Below are positions 1 to 10,584 of a DNA stretch of 64,000 nt, one piece after another; the stretch's first letter is position 1; each line of letters opens with the position of its first letter. This DNA is from Lyophyllum atratum (lineage: Eukaryota > Basidiomycota > Agaricomycetes > Agaricales > Lyophyllaceae): assembly GCA_014905825.1 (NCBI GenBank), contig JACGCN010000001.1:682001-746000 (forward strand), read 5' to 3'. A model generated the notes under the pieces. It had not been told where the DNA came from. It saw only the letters and a list, made by a program, of their open reading frames with translations, and did not search any database. The position numbers and the translations under genes are program-made.

Positions 1-755
1 TTAATGCTGCTGATCGAGGCATTCTGGAGCTCAGAGGTGCCTGTGCAAAACCTCCACGCGCAGGTCGACGGTTTGCAACATAAGATGGACGAGTTAAGCA
101 ATTCTATTCCTATCCTTTCCTGTAGCCACTAATACGGGGGCTTACAACAGGTGCACGCAAAAAGCAACGGCTGCGCTCCAACAGAAGCGTAAGCCCATAG
201 CGCTGAGCCATATCCGGGTAAGGAAACAACTTGAGGACCTGCTCTCAAAACGGTTGGGCTCCCTGGAAAACCTCGAATCTACTCTCCTCCGCGTGGAAGC
301 GGCCGCAGGTGACATTCAGGTGCGTCTCCAGTTCCTTAACATGGTCAGCTCGGAACTCGATCTACCACCTACTTTAGATAATGAAATCATACGAGTCTTC
401 CACGGCCACGCTCCGCGCCATCCTCGCTCACCCGTCTCTGCAAAAGGAATCCATTGAAGCCACAATGGACGCTCTCGCAGAAGTCAATGCGGATGCGAAG
501 GAGGTGGACGAGGCTGTGCGGATCGGGGCCGACGTTGCTGTAGGCGTCGGCGATATGATTGACGATGCGGACTTGGAGGACGAGCTAAGGGCACTTATTC
601 AGGAAGATGAACAAGAGAAGCAAGGCAAGGTGGATCTGGACAAGGAGAGGGCGGCAATAGAGACGCGTGCAAGACTGGAAAGGGTGGGAGAACTCCCCAA
701 TGGGGTGCCAAGCCCAACGATAGACGCGACGCGCTCTAGGGTAGCACTAGCTTGA
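1..755 (+). CDS. CHMP7-like ESCRT-III (Snf7 family) protein, 3' part
   Basis: The 5' end lies outside the window. The visible exons (to 92, 151-319, 378-755) are joined by two 58-base introns and read without a stop: MDECTQKATAALQQKRK, then RKQLEDLLSKRLGSLENLE, then MDALAEVNADAKEVDEAVR, ending in an acidic, glutamate-rich tail. This helical, charged layout with a C-terminal acidic region is the Snf7 domain of ESCRT-III, and the DA-EVDEA-R motif is typical of the CHMP7 branch, which links ESCRT-III to the nuclear envelope. The role is known from the family, not shown here. In the first 50 bases the plausible frame (ILELRGACAK) does not run into the next exon without losing one A near 48, so either an exon boundary is cut by the window edge or the base count is wrong. 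The gene converges on the ABC ATPase that ends at 957. Confidence 0.75.
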
Positions 756-956
756 AGTGGATCGCCGCAGGCTCGCGATTGGATTTAGTATGTGCTTACT
801 GGATGATACCTTGTGACGAATGTGTACCATTATTCTTTCCTTAGAAACGTATCTACCCTAAAGTCTTTCCGAATAGTATCCTGGTCTATCCAACTCAGGC
901 ATCAGTGGCGCCGTGAAGAGTCATTCATTGCATTGTATTTCGTCGACGAAATACTG

Positions 957-1926
957 CTAGACGGGTGGCGTTGGCTCTTCGTGGCACTCACCATCCGAGA
1001 TATGAATGAACTTATTGCCAACTCTACTCCCCTGTTCATCAGAATGCGTGATCCAAACCATGGCCTTGAGCATGGCTTGGGGTGAACGGATCTCATTTCG
1101 CATGAACTTCTCAACAGCCGCCGAGGACGCCGAATCTAAAGCAGAAGTCGGTTCTGTTGACAGAATAATCAGCATTGAAGCAAGTGGAGCAGGGTGCGGG
1201 GCACGGACCGTCGAGAAGCATAACCTCGGCGGTGTTGAGGCTCAGTGCAATCGCCAGGGCGATTCTTTGGGCTTCACCGCCGCTTAAGTTGGACCATTCC
1301 CTTTCCCAGAGCTGAGAATCGACATCCCACTTGGCAGATATCTCGAGCGCGCGCTGGAACGGATCCTGGTGGTATTTGCGTTCCTTCTTCAACGCGCGGA
1401 CGTGATTCTTGTGAGCTTCGAGAGAAGTTATTGTTCTGAGGAAGTCTTGCGGTGTCCCTGGAAGCATTGACGGACGCTGGGGGACATAGAGAATCCGTGT
1501 GCGAAAGGAAGGGATGCCTACGCGTGTGAGAAGATAGTCGCCTGGAAGGTAATTATAGCTAACCAAATGCCTTGGGTGCGCTTTCGAAGGCTAGGTTATG
1601 AGGCGTCGCGAGAGATAGCAAAAAATTACTTACCTTCCACGATAGAGAACCTGGCCATCGTAGAGAATGAGGTGTGCAATGCACTTAAGGAGGGTGGTTT
1701 TTCCCGAGCCACTTTTACCGCGAAGAACAACAATGTCGCCTATATTGAGATTTAGCGCCGAGAATGGGAAGAGTGCTCCTCGCAACCTTCGTTGATAGTC
1801 ATGTTGATGTCACTGAACACAGGTTGATCATCTCGCTGACAAGAAATGCTGCAAAGCTGGAGCAAAGGCGGTTGGGTCATTAAGTACGTCGGACGAGATG
1901 GCTGGAGGCCTCCGGAGGTAGTTCAT
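957..1926 (-). CDS. Small soluble ABC ATPase, STAR1/FetA (YbbL)-like
   Basis: Five exons (1926-1888, 1835-1787, 1739-1634, 1558-1209, 1153-957) give an uninterrupted 246-residue protein. It is one nucleotide-binding domain and nothing else: Walker A GKSGSGKTT near residue 39, Q-loop region ILYVPQRPSMLPG, signature LSGGEAQRIALA, Walker B VMLLDEPTSALDS and switch histidine WITHSDEQ. No membrane segment is visible. Stand-alone domains with the LSGGEAQR signature belong to the bacterial FetA/YbbL and plant STAR1 group, which work with a separate UPF0014 membrane protein in metal export or tolerance. No such partner lies in this window. The fourth intron begins GTCCGT, a weak donor, but it is required to restore DEPTSALD. 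The start at 1926 rests on a short first exon and is less certain than the rest. Confidence 0.8.
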
Positions 1927-2204
1927 GTGCTTGTGAGAGCCGAATGTGCGCGATGTTTGGCAAGAACACCAGAGCCAAGCATCCCAGCGCCACATGCGCG
2001 TTTTTCGCTTGGCATGTGTCCCGGGCACTGGATCGCACTCCGGCAGCAAGGCGGCCGAGATGTATCTGCAATGACGACGATCGAGTGGTGCGATCGTCAC
2101 CGACAGCCGGAAGCAACTGCGCTTCCCAAAATGAACTGTCATTCCATCCTCCTTTTTGACTCCTCGGTGCGTCACTTCGACGTCACCGCTGCCCACCTCG
2201 CGCC

Positions 2205-2210
2205 TATAAA
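2205..2210 (+). promoter_or_regulatory. Probable TATA box of the HSP12-like gene
   Basis: TATAAA lies 144 bases upstream of the HSP12-like start codon, inside CGCCTATAAAAGAG. It is followed by a pyrimidine- and CA-rich stretch with no ATG, as expected for a short leader. Strongly inducible fungal stress genes often carry a TATA box. No clear STRE (CCCCT) or heat-shock element was recognised close by, so the inducing signal is not evident from sequence. Confidence 0.45.
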
Positions 2211-2353
2211 AGAGACGATGCATTTCAGTCAAAACTCATCTCGCAATCACCCACTACAATCACTCAAACACTACCGTTCGTCCTCTCACTACCTTCCCCA
2301 ACTTTTTTCACCGGCTCAATCGTTTTTTAGAACTCTAAATCTCAATTCCAAAC

Positions 2354-2773
2354 ATGTCCGATGCTGGCCGCCAGAACTTCACCGACAAAGCCGGAGCAGC
2401 TTTGAAGGTACGTGCAATCGACGCGCAATTGCGACCTACATCTGACGCATTACCTCTCCGCCAGCCCGATTCCCAGAAGAGCGCCACAGAGCAGGCTGGT
2501 GACTACATGAAGGGAGCCGCCGACTCTGCCGCCAGGGCCGTCCAGCCCAACGTGAATTACCGCGTCTCAGTTCATTCCCGCTTTGTTTCTTACGATTCCC
2601 TTGCAGAGCAACAAGTCCGGTGGTCAGAAGGCCGGTGACTCTCTCACCAGCAGCAACTCCCAGAATGATGTAGGTGTTCAGCATGTTCTCCTGCCACACA
2701 ATAACTCATCCCCATTCATCAGGACTCCCTTCTCGGCAAAGCAAAGAACGCCATGGGTATGGGCGAGAAGTAG
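2354..2773 (+). CDS. HSP12: HSP9/HSP12-type small stress protein
   Basis: Four small exons (2354-2407, 2465-2551, 2607-2669, 2723-2773) join to an 84-residue, very hydrophilic protein. It opens with MSDAGRQNFTDKAGAALK, continues PDSQKSATEQAGDYMKG and ends GKAKNAMGMGEK. The MSDxGRxxFxxKAxxAL opening followed by PDSQKS is the diagnostic pattern of the HSP9/HSP12 family, membrane-associated intrinsically unfolded proteins that stabilise membranes under heat, osmotic and stationary-phase stress. Family members run about 80-110 residues, so this one is full length. All introns are 53-57 bases with GT-AG ends. Alanine, glycine and lysine dominate and there is no cysteine. A TATA box lies upstream at 2205. 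Confidence 0.92.
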
Positions 2774-3121
2774 ATGTGTTTTCAAATGCATATGGGTCTT
2801 AAGCAATGTACAAATATCTTGAGTGTACCGCCGTTTATGTTGTAATTCCGCATACCCCAACCACAATATCATATTGTGTTCCATCCTCCCCGAGTTCTTC
2901 TTAACCTCAGTCTGGTTCTTTCGATTTCAATGTCGACTTTAAATTGCCATCGACTTCGAGGCAACACGTGACTTAATTTTGTACTTCCGAATTCTTGTCA
3001 CTGACTCTGATCATGAGCACTCCTCTTTGACGCTACGGAAGCGCGATGAAGATGATGACTCAAATCGCCTGCATTACAACTTGTCTTCTTTACAGTTTAC
3101 GCTCAGCACACTTTACAAATC

Positions 3122-5604
3122 ATGGCACCTAGGGAGAACAAGAAAAGAACAAGTGAGGGACTTGTTGTCTCCGCCCAACAAAGTCGCTTTCACGTCGACG
3201 CGAGCGACGCGCCTTCCTCGAAAGAGGTAATCGTATACCCCGATGCATAGTATCACGACTCACACTAGCGCGACCATTTGAATGAACAGATTGATATCAA
3301 GGATCTCACACTCTCCATCGGTGGCCGCGATCTCCTCTTACATGCGACCTTAACGCTGCGGGAGAACTGCCATTATGTTCTCGTCGGTCGCAATGGGACC
3401 GGAAAATCTACCCTTTTGCGGACACTCGCTGAGGGTCGTATACCCGGCGTACCATGGAGCTTGCACATGCTCCTACTTGGTCAATCCAATGTCGTCACGA
3501 GTAGCACCCTCGACGAGAGTCTAGCTGCGCTGAGCTTCGAAGATGGAACAGTCCTTGAGCACGTCATGCGGAGCGATGCTAATCGGGAACGCTCTCGCAT
3601 TGAAGCTAAACGTAGGCCCCCGCCTCAGCCCCCATTTGCAACCTTCGCTGACGCCGTGAAATCAAGATCTTTCTGAAGCGCTAGAAGACGCCAAAGACCC
3701 CCTTACGATCGTCCACGCCATTCGTAGGCTCAAACATGAGCGCCTCACACGGAAACACGACGAGATGTCCAAGATCGCTGCCCGGCGGAGCGGAGCCCGA
3801 GGTGCAAAGGCGCGGAAGGAACTCATCGTCGCGGAGGAACAGCTTGCTGCGTCTGCGCTGCTGCTACAGCAGCCCGCCAGCGACATAGACGCGACAATGA
3901 TACAGATAGAGACTCGCGCGGCAGTAGACACGCTTGCTGAGATTCAGGCGTCCCTTGACGCTATGGATGCCGCTAGTGCGGAGGTGCGTGCGCGCACGGT
4001 CCTCACGGGTCTCGGGTTCTCTTCAGAGGCTGTCTTGAGGCCATATGCGACTCTCTCTGGTGGCTGGCGGACTCGTTGTTCTCTAGCAAGTGCGCTGTTC
4101 CAGAAAGTCGACATTCTCCTGCTGGATGAGTGTACGAACTTCCTAGATTTACCTGCCATTATTTGGCTCCAGGGATTTGTACGATCTCTCACAGACACTA
4201 CTGTGGTGGTTATGTAGGTGCCCTTTCAAAGTGTCCTGGACGCACATATTCAAAATTTCCCTTGCAGCACCCACGACCGCGATTTTGCAGACGCTGTTGC
4301 AGACGAGCTACTTGTACTCCGCGAACGATCCCTGGAACATTTCAAAGGCAATCTTTCCCTCTACGAACAAGAGCGCCGCACGCAGACGAGATACCTCACC
4401 CGGATGCAAGCCGCGCAAGACAAGAAGACCAAGCACATGGAGTCTTCCATTGCTTCTGCGCTCAGCGCCGCCAGACGCACTGGTGACGACAAGAAACTCA
4501 AGCAGGTCGCCTCCCGCCGTAAGAAGATTGAAGAGCGTACGGGCCTCGAAGTTGGGCTAAAGGGCGGGCGCTTCAAGCTCAATCGGGACCTACCAGGGTA
4601 CCACACTTCCCGCCGTGATGCCATCGACATCCCGACCGTAGACCCGCCAGTGAAAATCTCGATTCCGTCTGAGCCCCCAGATCTGCGCTTCCCTGGGGCG
4701 CTAGTGTCGCTGGAGAAGGTAACATTCAGTTACCCGGGCGTCAGGACGCCCACGTTGGCTGATATCGATTTGGTAATACATCCTGGAGAGCGGGTGGGGG
4801 TCGCGGGGCTTAATGGGAGCGGCAAGTCGACGCTTGTGGGCCTGGTGGTAGGCGTCGAGAATGGGGGGCTGTCCCCTACTAAAGGCACGGTAACAAGGCA
4901 TACGAGGGCAAAAATTCAGTGCTTCTCTCAGCATGCCGTAGAGGCTCTAGAGGAGAAGGGGAAGGCCCATGGGGAGCTGACGGCGCTCAGGGAGATGCTG
5001 GAGGTAACGGCAGGGCAGATGTCAGAGCAGGATGTTCGGGGGCTCCTGGGCGGTTTAGGGCTTCCTGGTAAGATCGCGAGCGATGTTCCAGTTGCGGCGT
5101 TGTCTGGTGGACAGAAGGCACGAATTCTGGACAAGAGTAATGCGAGCCTCGTAGACTAACGAAGAATGATCAACAGGTCCGATTGGCCCTTGCAAAGCTT
5201 ATCTACACCGTTCCCCATCTGTTGGTACTGGATGAAGTGACAACGCATTTGGATGCAGACACTGTCGTGGCGCTCATCGAGGCTGTAAAGCAATACCGAG
5301 GCGCGATGCTGGTTATCACCCACGATAGGTCTTCCACACTTCTCTATCTTTTCACTGCGCATGATTTGACTGATCATGAAACAGGTTTTTCATGCGCTGC
5401 GTTGTGGAAGGAGAATCGCCCAACGAGTCAACAGAAGAAAGCGAAGACGAGGAAGACGAGGAGGAAGCGAGGGGACAATGGCAGGCCAAGCCAGGCGTCG
5501 TATATCGGCTGGTGAACGCGTATATGAAGATCCTCAATGGCGGGATGCGAAAGTACGAGGCAATCGCAGAGAGGGCCAATTCAAAGTTGGGTGTTCTAAA
5601 GTAG
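3122..5604 (+). CDS. ABCF-family twin ABC ATPase (GCN20/ARB1 class)
   Basis: Six exons (3122-3226, 3290-3611, 3667-4213, 4268-5117, 5177-5328, 5385-5604) give 731 residues with two ABC domains and no membrane span. The first has Walker A GRNGTGKST, signature LSGGWRTR, Walker B LLLDECTNFLD and THDRDF. The second has GLNGSGKST, LSGGQKVRLALA, LVLDEVTTHLD and THDRFF. The charged linker (near RRTQTRYLTRMQAAQDKK) and the two-domain soluble form are ABCF features; these proteins act on ribosomes in translation, biogenesis or GCN2 signalling. Both Walker B loops differ from the usual DEPTNHLD, so this may be a divergent paralogue rather than GCN20 itself. The N-terminal extension is only about 35 residues. 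The C-terminus is acidic, then helical. Intron 4 (5118-5176) begins with GC instead of GT. Confidence 0.88.
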
Positions 5605-5809
5605 ATGAGATCATCAGCTAGAGTCTTATCTATAGTTTTCGATCCAACATTGCGCACAAGTGATCATGTTTGGTGTATGCCTGTCCTGTTGGCCGTTGTC
5701 GCAACGAGTCTCGATCAGGTGATGACGTCAGGGTACCAGCACATCTTATCTCTGGATCTAATCTTCTCAGTTGTTCCTTCACCATCACCCACCATCACTG
5801 CAACCCGTC

Positions 5810-7214
5810 ATGGTGGCAATTCGTCTGCGCCATCCCTCCGGTGTCACAACTATTCAGGTTGCCCTCGATCGCGACGACTTTACTGTTCAGGACCTGCAGC
5901 AAGAAATATATGCCTCCACCAAGATTCTCCCGTCACGCCAGAACCGTGCGTTGAGCTCGCTGGTACTCTAGCACTACAGATGATGCTCATGCGCAGATGC
6001 TGCACTAGTGAAAGCTGGATACCCGCCCCATGACCTTACAATTATACCAGAGCTTCCCATCGATAGCCTGGGGCTGAAACCAGGTGAACAGATCATTGTC
6101 AGCGAGCTTCCAGATAATGCAGCTGCAGTCGCGCCGCGACCGGATCGGATCGCAACCTCGCCTACTCCTACCTCCAACGCATCCTATTCTTCATCACCAG
6201 CAGAACCAAGACCTTCTGTGCCCTTTCCCTTACCTACGTCTCGTTCAGCGCCACTCCAGCCAAGTGGCCCCGATTATGTCGAGACTGAGGGCGGTGTGCT
6301 GATCCACAGGGTATGTCAGACTGACCGCACAAGAAGTGACGTTCTTATCTGCCGTAAAATAGATAGTCCCGGATGACAACTCCTGCCTTTTCTCTGCGGT
6401 GGCGCTTCTTTTCGAGCAGAGTATCGACAAAGCTCCAGAGATACGGAAGAGTACGTTCTACCTATCTATTTCGGGATGAATTTGGTACTGATATCGCGGA
6501 TGGCTAGTCGTTGCCGAAGGCATCCGCAACAGCCCAGACGTTTACAACGAAGCCATCTTAGGGTACGCATGTCTACCTTCTACGAAAAGCAAATTAACAA
6601 GGATGTCACGATCACCTAATATAGCATGCCGCCATCCAATTATATCGCCACGATCCTTAAGCCCTCGACATGGGGTGGCGCGATCGAACTCGGTATTCTC
6701 GCCAGCCATTATAACACTGAGATCGCCAGTGTGGACGTCGAGACGGGTCGGATAGATCATTTCTCTCCGGCGGACGTCGGGGCACAGGCCATGCGTTGTA
6801 TCGTTATATATTCAGGGATTCATTACGATGCAGCCACCTTGGCGCCGATGGCAGAGGCACCAAGCGAGTGGCACCAAGCAATGTTTCCGGTTGTATGTAT
6901 CGATTATATATTGCGGCTGCGGCATGCTATAAAGTGGCTGATGCTTGGACCCACGTCTAGACTGCTTTAGATGACCAAGACCCTGTGATGATCGCAGTCA
7001 AGGAACTCGCTGAGGTGTTGAGAGGGAAGAGAGCGTTCACGAATACCAGCACATTCGACCTGAAGTGCGAGGTATGTTTCTCCCGCACTGTTCCAGGAGA
7101 GTGCATTGCTTATAAGTATGGGCTCCTTAGAATTGTGGACAAGGCTTAAAGGGAGAGAAGGATGCACGCGCACATGCAGCACAGACAGGACATACGCGTT
7201 TTGGAGAGTACTGA
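5810..7214 (+). CDS. OTU1: OTU-domain ubiquitin thioesterase OTU1 (YOD1)
   Basis: Seven exons (5810-5945, 6009-6310, 6363-6450, 6508-6562, 6625-6892, 6961-7071, 7131-7214) give a clean 347-residue protein. The N-terminus is a ubiquitin-like/UBX-type domain (MVAIRLRHPSGVTTIQV), followed by a Ser/Pro-rich linker. The OTU domain has its catalytic cysteine in IVPDDNSCLFSAVA, conserved core segments PSNYIATILKPSTWGGAIE and a later histidine region (VIYSGIHYD). The C-terminus carries a C2H2 finger, CENCGQGL...ARAHAAQTGH. This order is that of yeast Otu1 and human YOD1, which trim ubiquitin chains on Cdc48/p97 clients in ER-associated degradation. The length is close to the family norm. Confidence 0.93.
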
Positions 7215-7345
7215 ATAATTTACACGTTCTACTTCTGTGCACAATATGTCTTGGTTCAGAGTACTGCATTTGCTAGTGACAGCTTGAAGCCACGGGTTTA
7301 AAGTTTCCGTGATTTGGTTAAACTCGCAAAAAAGGAAAAGGAATA

Positions 7346-7428
7346 TGGGGGTACCGCGGATCGAACGCGGGACCTTCAGAATCCACATCAACTTCAGTCT
7401 GCTGCTCTCCCAGCTGAGCTATACCCCC
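7346..7428 (-). tRNA. tRNA-Phe(GAA) with 10-base intron
   Basis: On the minus strand a 7-bp acceptor stem (GGGGGTA with TACCCCC), a D arm GCTC..GAGC, a T arm CCGCG-TTCGATC-CGCGG and discriminator A73 fold as a standard tRNA of 73 bases plus an intron. The anticodon loop reads C-T-GAA-G, giving anticodon GAA. About 10 extra bases lie after position 37, the canonical site of eukaryotic nuclear tRNA introns. G37 suits the wyosine modification of tRNA-Phe. Pair 27-43 is G-A, a mismatch. Downstream on the minus strand a T run near 7337 can terminate RNA polymerase III. A second copy lies at 40841-40922. Confidence 0.88.
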
Positions 7429-7520
7429 ATGATTATTACAGTGAGGCAATCCATTTTGGAGGGATGGAATTTTATAGTACATAGTAGGGAATGGTACTAT
7501 TGATACATGTAACATAAACT

Positions 7521-8896
7521 TCACAGTCCAGCCCCGATATCATATTCCATGACCACGGGGCAATGGTCTGAAGCCCCATAGATTTCACTTCTGATCTCGC
7601 ACTGCGCACACTGTCAATTAAATGTCTCTCATAAGTGAGAGATATACAGACCATTTTTGCTCTTTCCATGATTCGCTGGCTCAACACGACTACACACGAT
7701 CCAGAGAAATTAATGAGCACTGCATGGATAAAGGACGTGACGGAGTACCTACACATATCAAGGCGCCATCCGATCCCTTTCTCTCGACAGTTGAACCGAT
7801 AGGAGAAGTAAGAGTAATGCCGATCTGTGGGATGAAGATGACGCCAGACATCTACAAATTGGCCGGCATCGGTGCTCTCTGGCGGGTTCAGTATATTCTT
7901 GAAAGACGTTGTTTCAGCTTCAGTATACCCTGGGGTCTTGTTCCAATTCGTCTTTGGTTTCGCGAGATCTTAAGAGGAGGTGTTCAGGATAGCCGCCGTA
8001 TATCACGGTATCACAAGAACGTTACCCATTTCTGTTGGCGCGACGTTCAAATCGCCTGTCCAGATCACCGGTTTCTTCTTGTCTAAATCCCGGATATAGG
8101 CTTCGAAGTGGATGTTCCACTCCTTCTTGGCGTCGAGAGTCTAAAGACATAACATGTTAGGCTCGTCAGGGTGGAGTTTGCACATACCTTTAAGCCCGTG
8201 CCGGCATTAACCACGTAGGTACTAATTAGATAGCATGTCTCGAATTCAAGGGTGATGATTCTCCCTTTCACTAGTTTTGGGTCGGGATGGCCAGGAAGCG
8301 TCATGGTCGCGTTCAATGGCTTGCGCTTTGACAGAACCGCTATTCCAGCTGAATATCCGTCAAATAACGCGTCAACAACTAAGAGAAGGATCTTACAATA
8401 CGTCTTCTTGTCAGATATTGACCAGTAACAGTGAGGGTACCGTTTGTTTATCACAGGATCCGCGGGCTCAGTTATTGACCTGGAAGACTGTGTCAGGCAG
8501 ATGTTGAAGTCGACGTGGCCATCTTGTGCTCACCTTAGTCTCAGTAAGCACTAAGATATCAGCATCCTCTGCCTCCACGTAGTATTTAAAGCCCTGCCAG
8601 AACCAGACAGCGTAAAGTCGTAGTAACAAAAGCGCGTCGGACTTGTTTACGGACCTTCTTCTGACTTGCAGCCAAACCAGCAAATATTCCATGTCGCCAA
8701 TCGCAAGCGTCCCAGGTGTTCGAAGAGGAAACGATATACTGACTGGCAGAACTTTGTTGGTAGGCTGTCGGCTTTGAGCTGATGTATCTGTAGACTCGGA
8801 CGCGACTTTCTTCGATCTCTTTGTCGTCTTTATCTCATCGACCTCTTCGTCTGAGCTGGATGCTTTACGCTTGGAAGCTTGTCTTTTGGGCGCCAT
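7521..8896 (-). CDS. AP endonuclease (APE1/ExoIII class), frame-broken
   Basis: The start MAPKRQASKRKASSSDEE is followed by a basic N-terminal tail and then the exonuclease III/APE1 fold: ATWNIC, GFKYYVEAEDADILVLTETK, KRYPHCYWSISDKKTY, GIAVLSK, IWTGDLNVAPTE, FVDVWRHLHP, YSYFSYRFNCREKGIGWRLD and the C-terminal SDHCPVV. The metal-binding Glu (TETK), the DLN pair and the SDH catalytic His are all present. The enzyme cuts abasic sites in base-excision repair. Three one-base insertions break the frame in conserved coding at 8697 (before ATWNIC), 8679 (after it) and 8470 (before EPADPVINKRYP). Introns cannot explain these, so this is either a pseudogene or three sequence errors; the otherwise perfect conservation favours errors. 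The gene is divergent from the DUF7918 gene. Confidence 0.85.
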
Positions 8897-9205
8897 TTGC
8901 GGGTGTCGAATAGAAGCGCTAACTGTTTGAAAGGCTGGCAAATGGCTCCGAATAAGAGCCCGGAAATAAGCCATAAAGGGTCACATGACCCAGACAAAGG
9001 AACGCGATCGGGGTCAGGGCCGATCTCCGATCATTGAAGTTGAACCAGACACCCACAAGAATTTCAAACCTAGTGCTCGCGAGCGAGGCAGACTCGGCAT
9101 TGTCCAGGTAACAGAAAGTTCTTTGTTCAATGTGCCACCTGCATATATCACGAGTAACTCATTATGACAATGGTATAGGTGCGGTGGTGGAAGTACTAGA
9201 CGCCA

Positions 9206-10416
9206 ATGCTCACTCACCGAGGATTTTCTGCTTGGATCGTTGTTGATGGAAAACCTCTGCCCGAGTACCTGGTAGCCGTAGACTCTAACGCAAATCGAGT
9301 CTCATGTTGGATTCCGAGCGAGGAAGGAAAAGTGCGTACCGTTCAAGCTATTCAGCGAAGTACAATGAGCTGATCAGACTTTCAGAACTTCGCGGTTCAC
9401 TGGCAGGATCATGGGGCGCAGGTGGACACTTGTTCATTCATTACTTTGGACGGTTTCGTCGTGCCAGGGCGTTTCTTGTTTGGAGATGGAGAGGCGTCGA
9501 GGCAAGGGGTCAGGACGTCCGCGTCTACTGAACGGCCGTTCCTATTCCAGAAAGTGGACGAGACAGGTGTGTGTATATCTTCAAATGACATGAGTTGCCA
9601 CTGAACTCGTACAAAGCGAGTGAGGCCTCATCAGAAGGCGCCTCCAAAGATATTGGAATGATTACTTTGCGTATAAAGCGGGTGGCACGCGCGGACCTCA
9701 AGCCTGCAAATACGATATTGGAACTTCCAAAGACTCTGTTGGGCAAGCGGAAGGCGGGAGATTTTTGCGTTGGGTACGCTAACCATTGCGACATCAGAGC
9801 TGAGAAGTTGACGCGTATATGACCATCTCAGATTCGGAGAAGAGAAAGAAGCACAGGAACGGTTCCCATCGACATGGTCGGTGGTCCCCCACGACAAGAC
9901 CGTGCCTGGAGCGAACAGGCCAAGCACGTATGTGTCCTTCGTGTTTCGATACAGGTCGCGAGGTAGAACTTTCATGGTCATTTACATGTCCCCTCACTGA
10001 GACTCGAATCTGTCAGAGTTCTTAGAGGCGCAAGGCATCGCAACCGAGGCTGAACCTGTACACGCTCCACCTCCTAGAAGAGCACCAATCCGTCGAGTCG
10101 TCAGCTTACCTCCGAGCATGCCTTCGCTAGATATCAGAGTGCCACCGAGAAAGAAGGCAAAGCTGGCCATGATACCACCTTTGGTGCGTCTTTCAAGTCT
10201 ATATGTGACCTGTTTACCAGTTAATGCTTGTTACAGGGGCCTCACCCTCGCCCTGGGTCTGAGCTGCGGAGAACTGTAAGCTGCAAGGTAGACCAAAATC
10301 GGTTCCCGGGGCAAGGCATGTTGGTATTCGATAGATTGAAACATGATACTTCTTGGGGTGGCTCTGGAGATAGTAGTCCTGAGGCGGAGTTTAGTCAATC
10401 AAGTGGTACAGACTAG
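9206..10416 (+). CDS. DUF7918-domain protein of unknown function
   Basis: Six exons (9206-9331, 9386-9566, 9617-9773, 9832-9962, 10017-10183, 10237-10416) give a clean 313-residue protein. The N-terminal half matches a domain widespread in mushroom-forming fungi (now DUF7918): MLTHRGFSAWIVVDG, CWIPSEEGK, FVVPGRFLFGDGEASR, TERPFLFQKVDET, ITLRIKRV and LLGKRKAGD. The C-terminal half is disordered and basic, with a likely nuclear signal (PPRKKAKLA) and a serine-rich end. There is no enzyme motif, signal peptide or membrane segment. The domain is often found in large paralogous families in Agaricomycetes, and its biochemical role is not known to me. This gene is a good lineage marker for the window. 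Confidence 0.82.
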
Positions 10417-10584
10417 CAGGAATAGTCGTGTCGGTCGTGTTTTGAGCTTTTCTAGTGTTGCGCTTTGTACTTTGCTATCGTCGTTATGTTGCTTTGTCTA
10501 GTTATTTGTATTGTATAGCATGTCATTTCACCGATTCGATTGAGACTTGGAAATACCAACACGACACAGGTGTATATGAGGATG

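Noticed and set aside
1740..1786. A suspected frame break before Walker A of the small ABC ATPase
   Set aside because: A 47-base GT-AG intron with a branch site joins INEG to GDIVVLRGK in frame.
7121..7391. Reading frames crossing the first tRNA-Phe on either strand
   Set aside because: They run through a well-folded tRNA and the OTU1 terminus and have no family-like motif.
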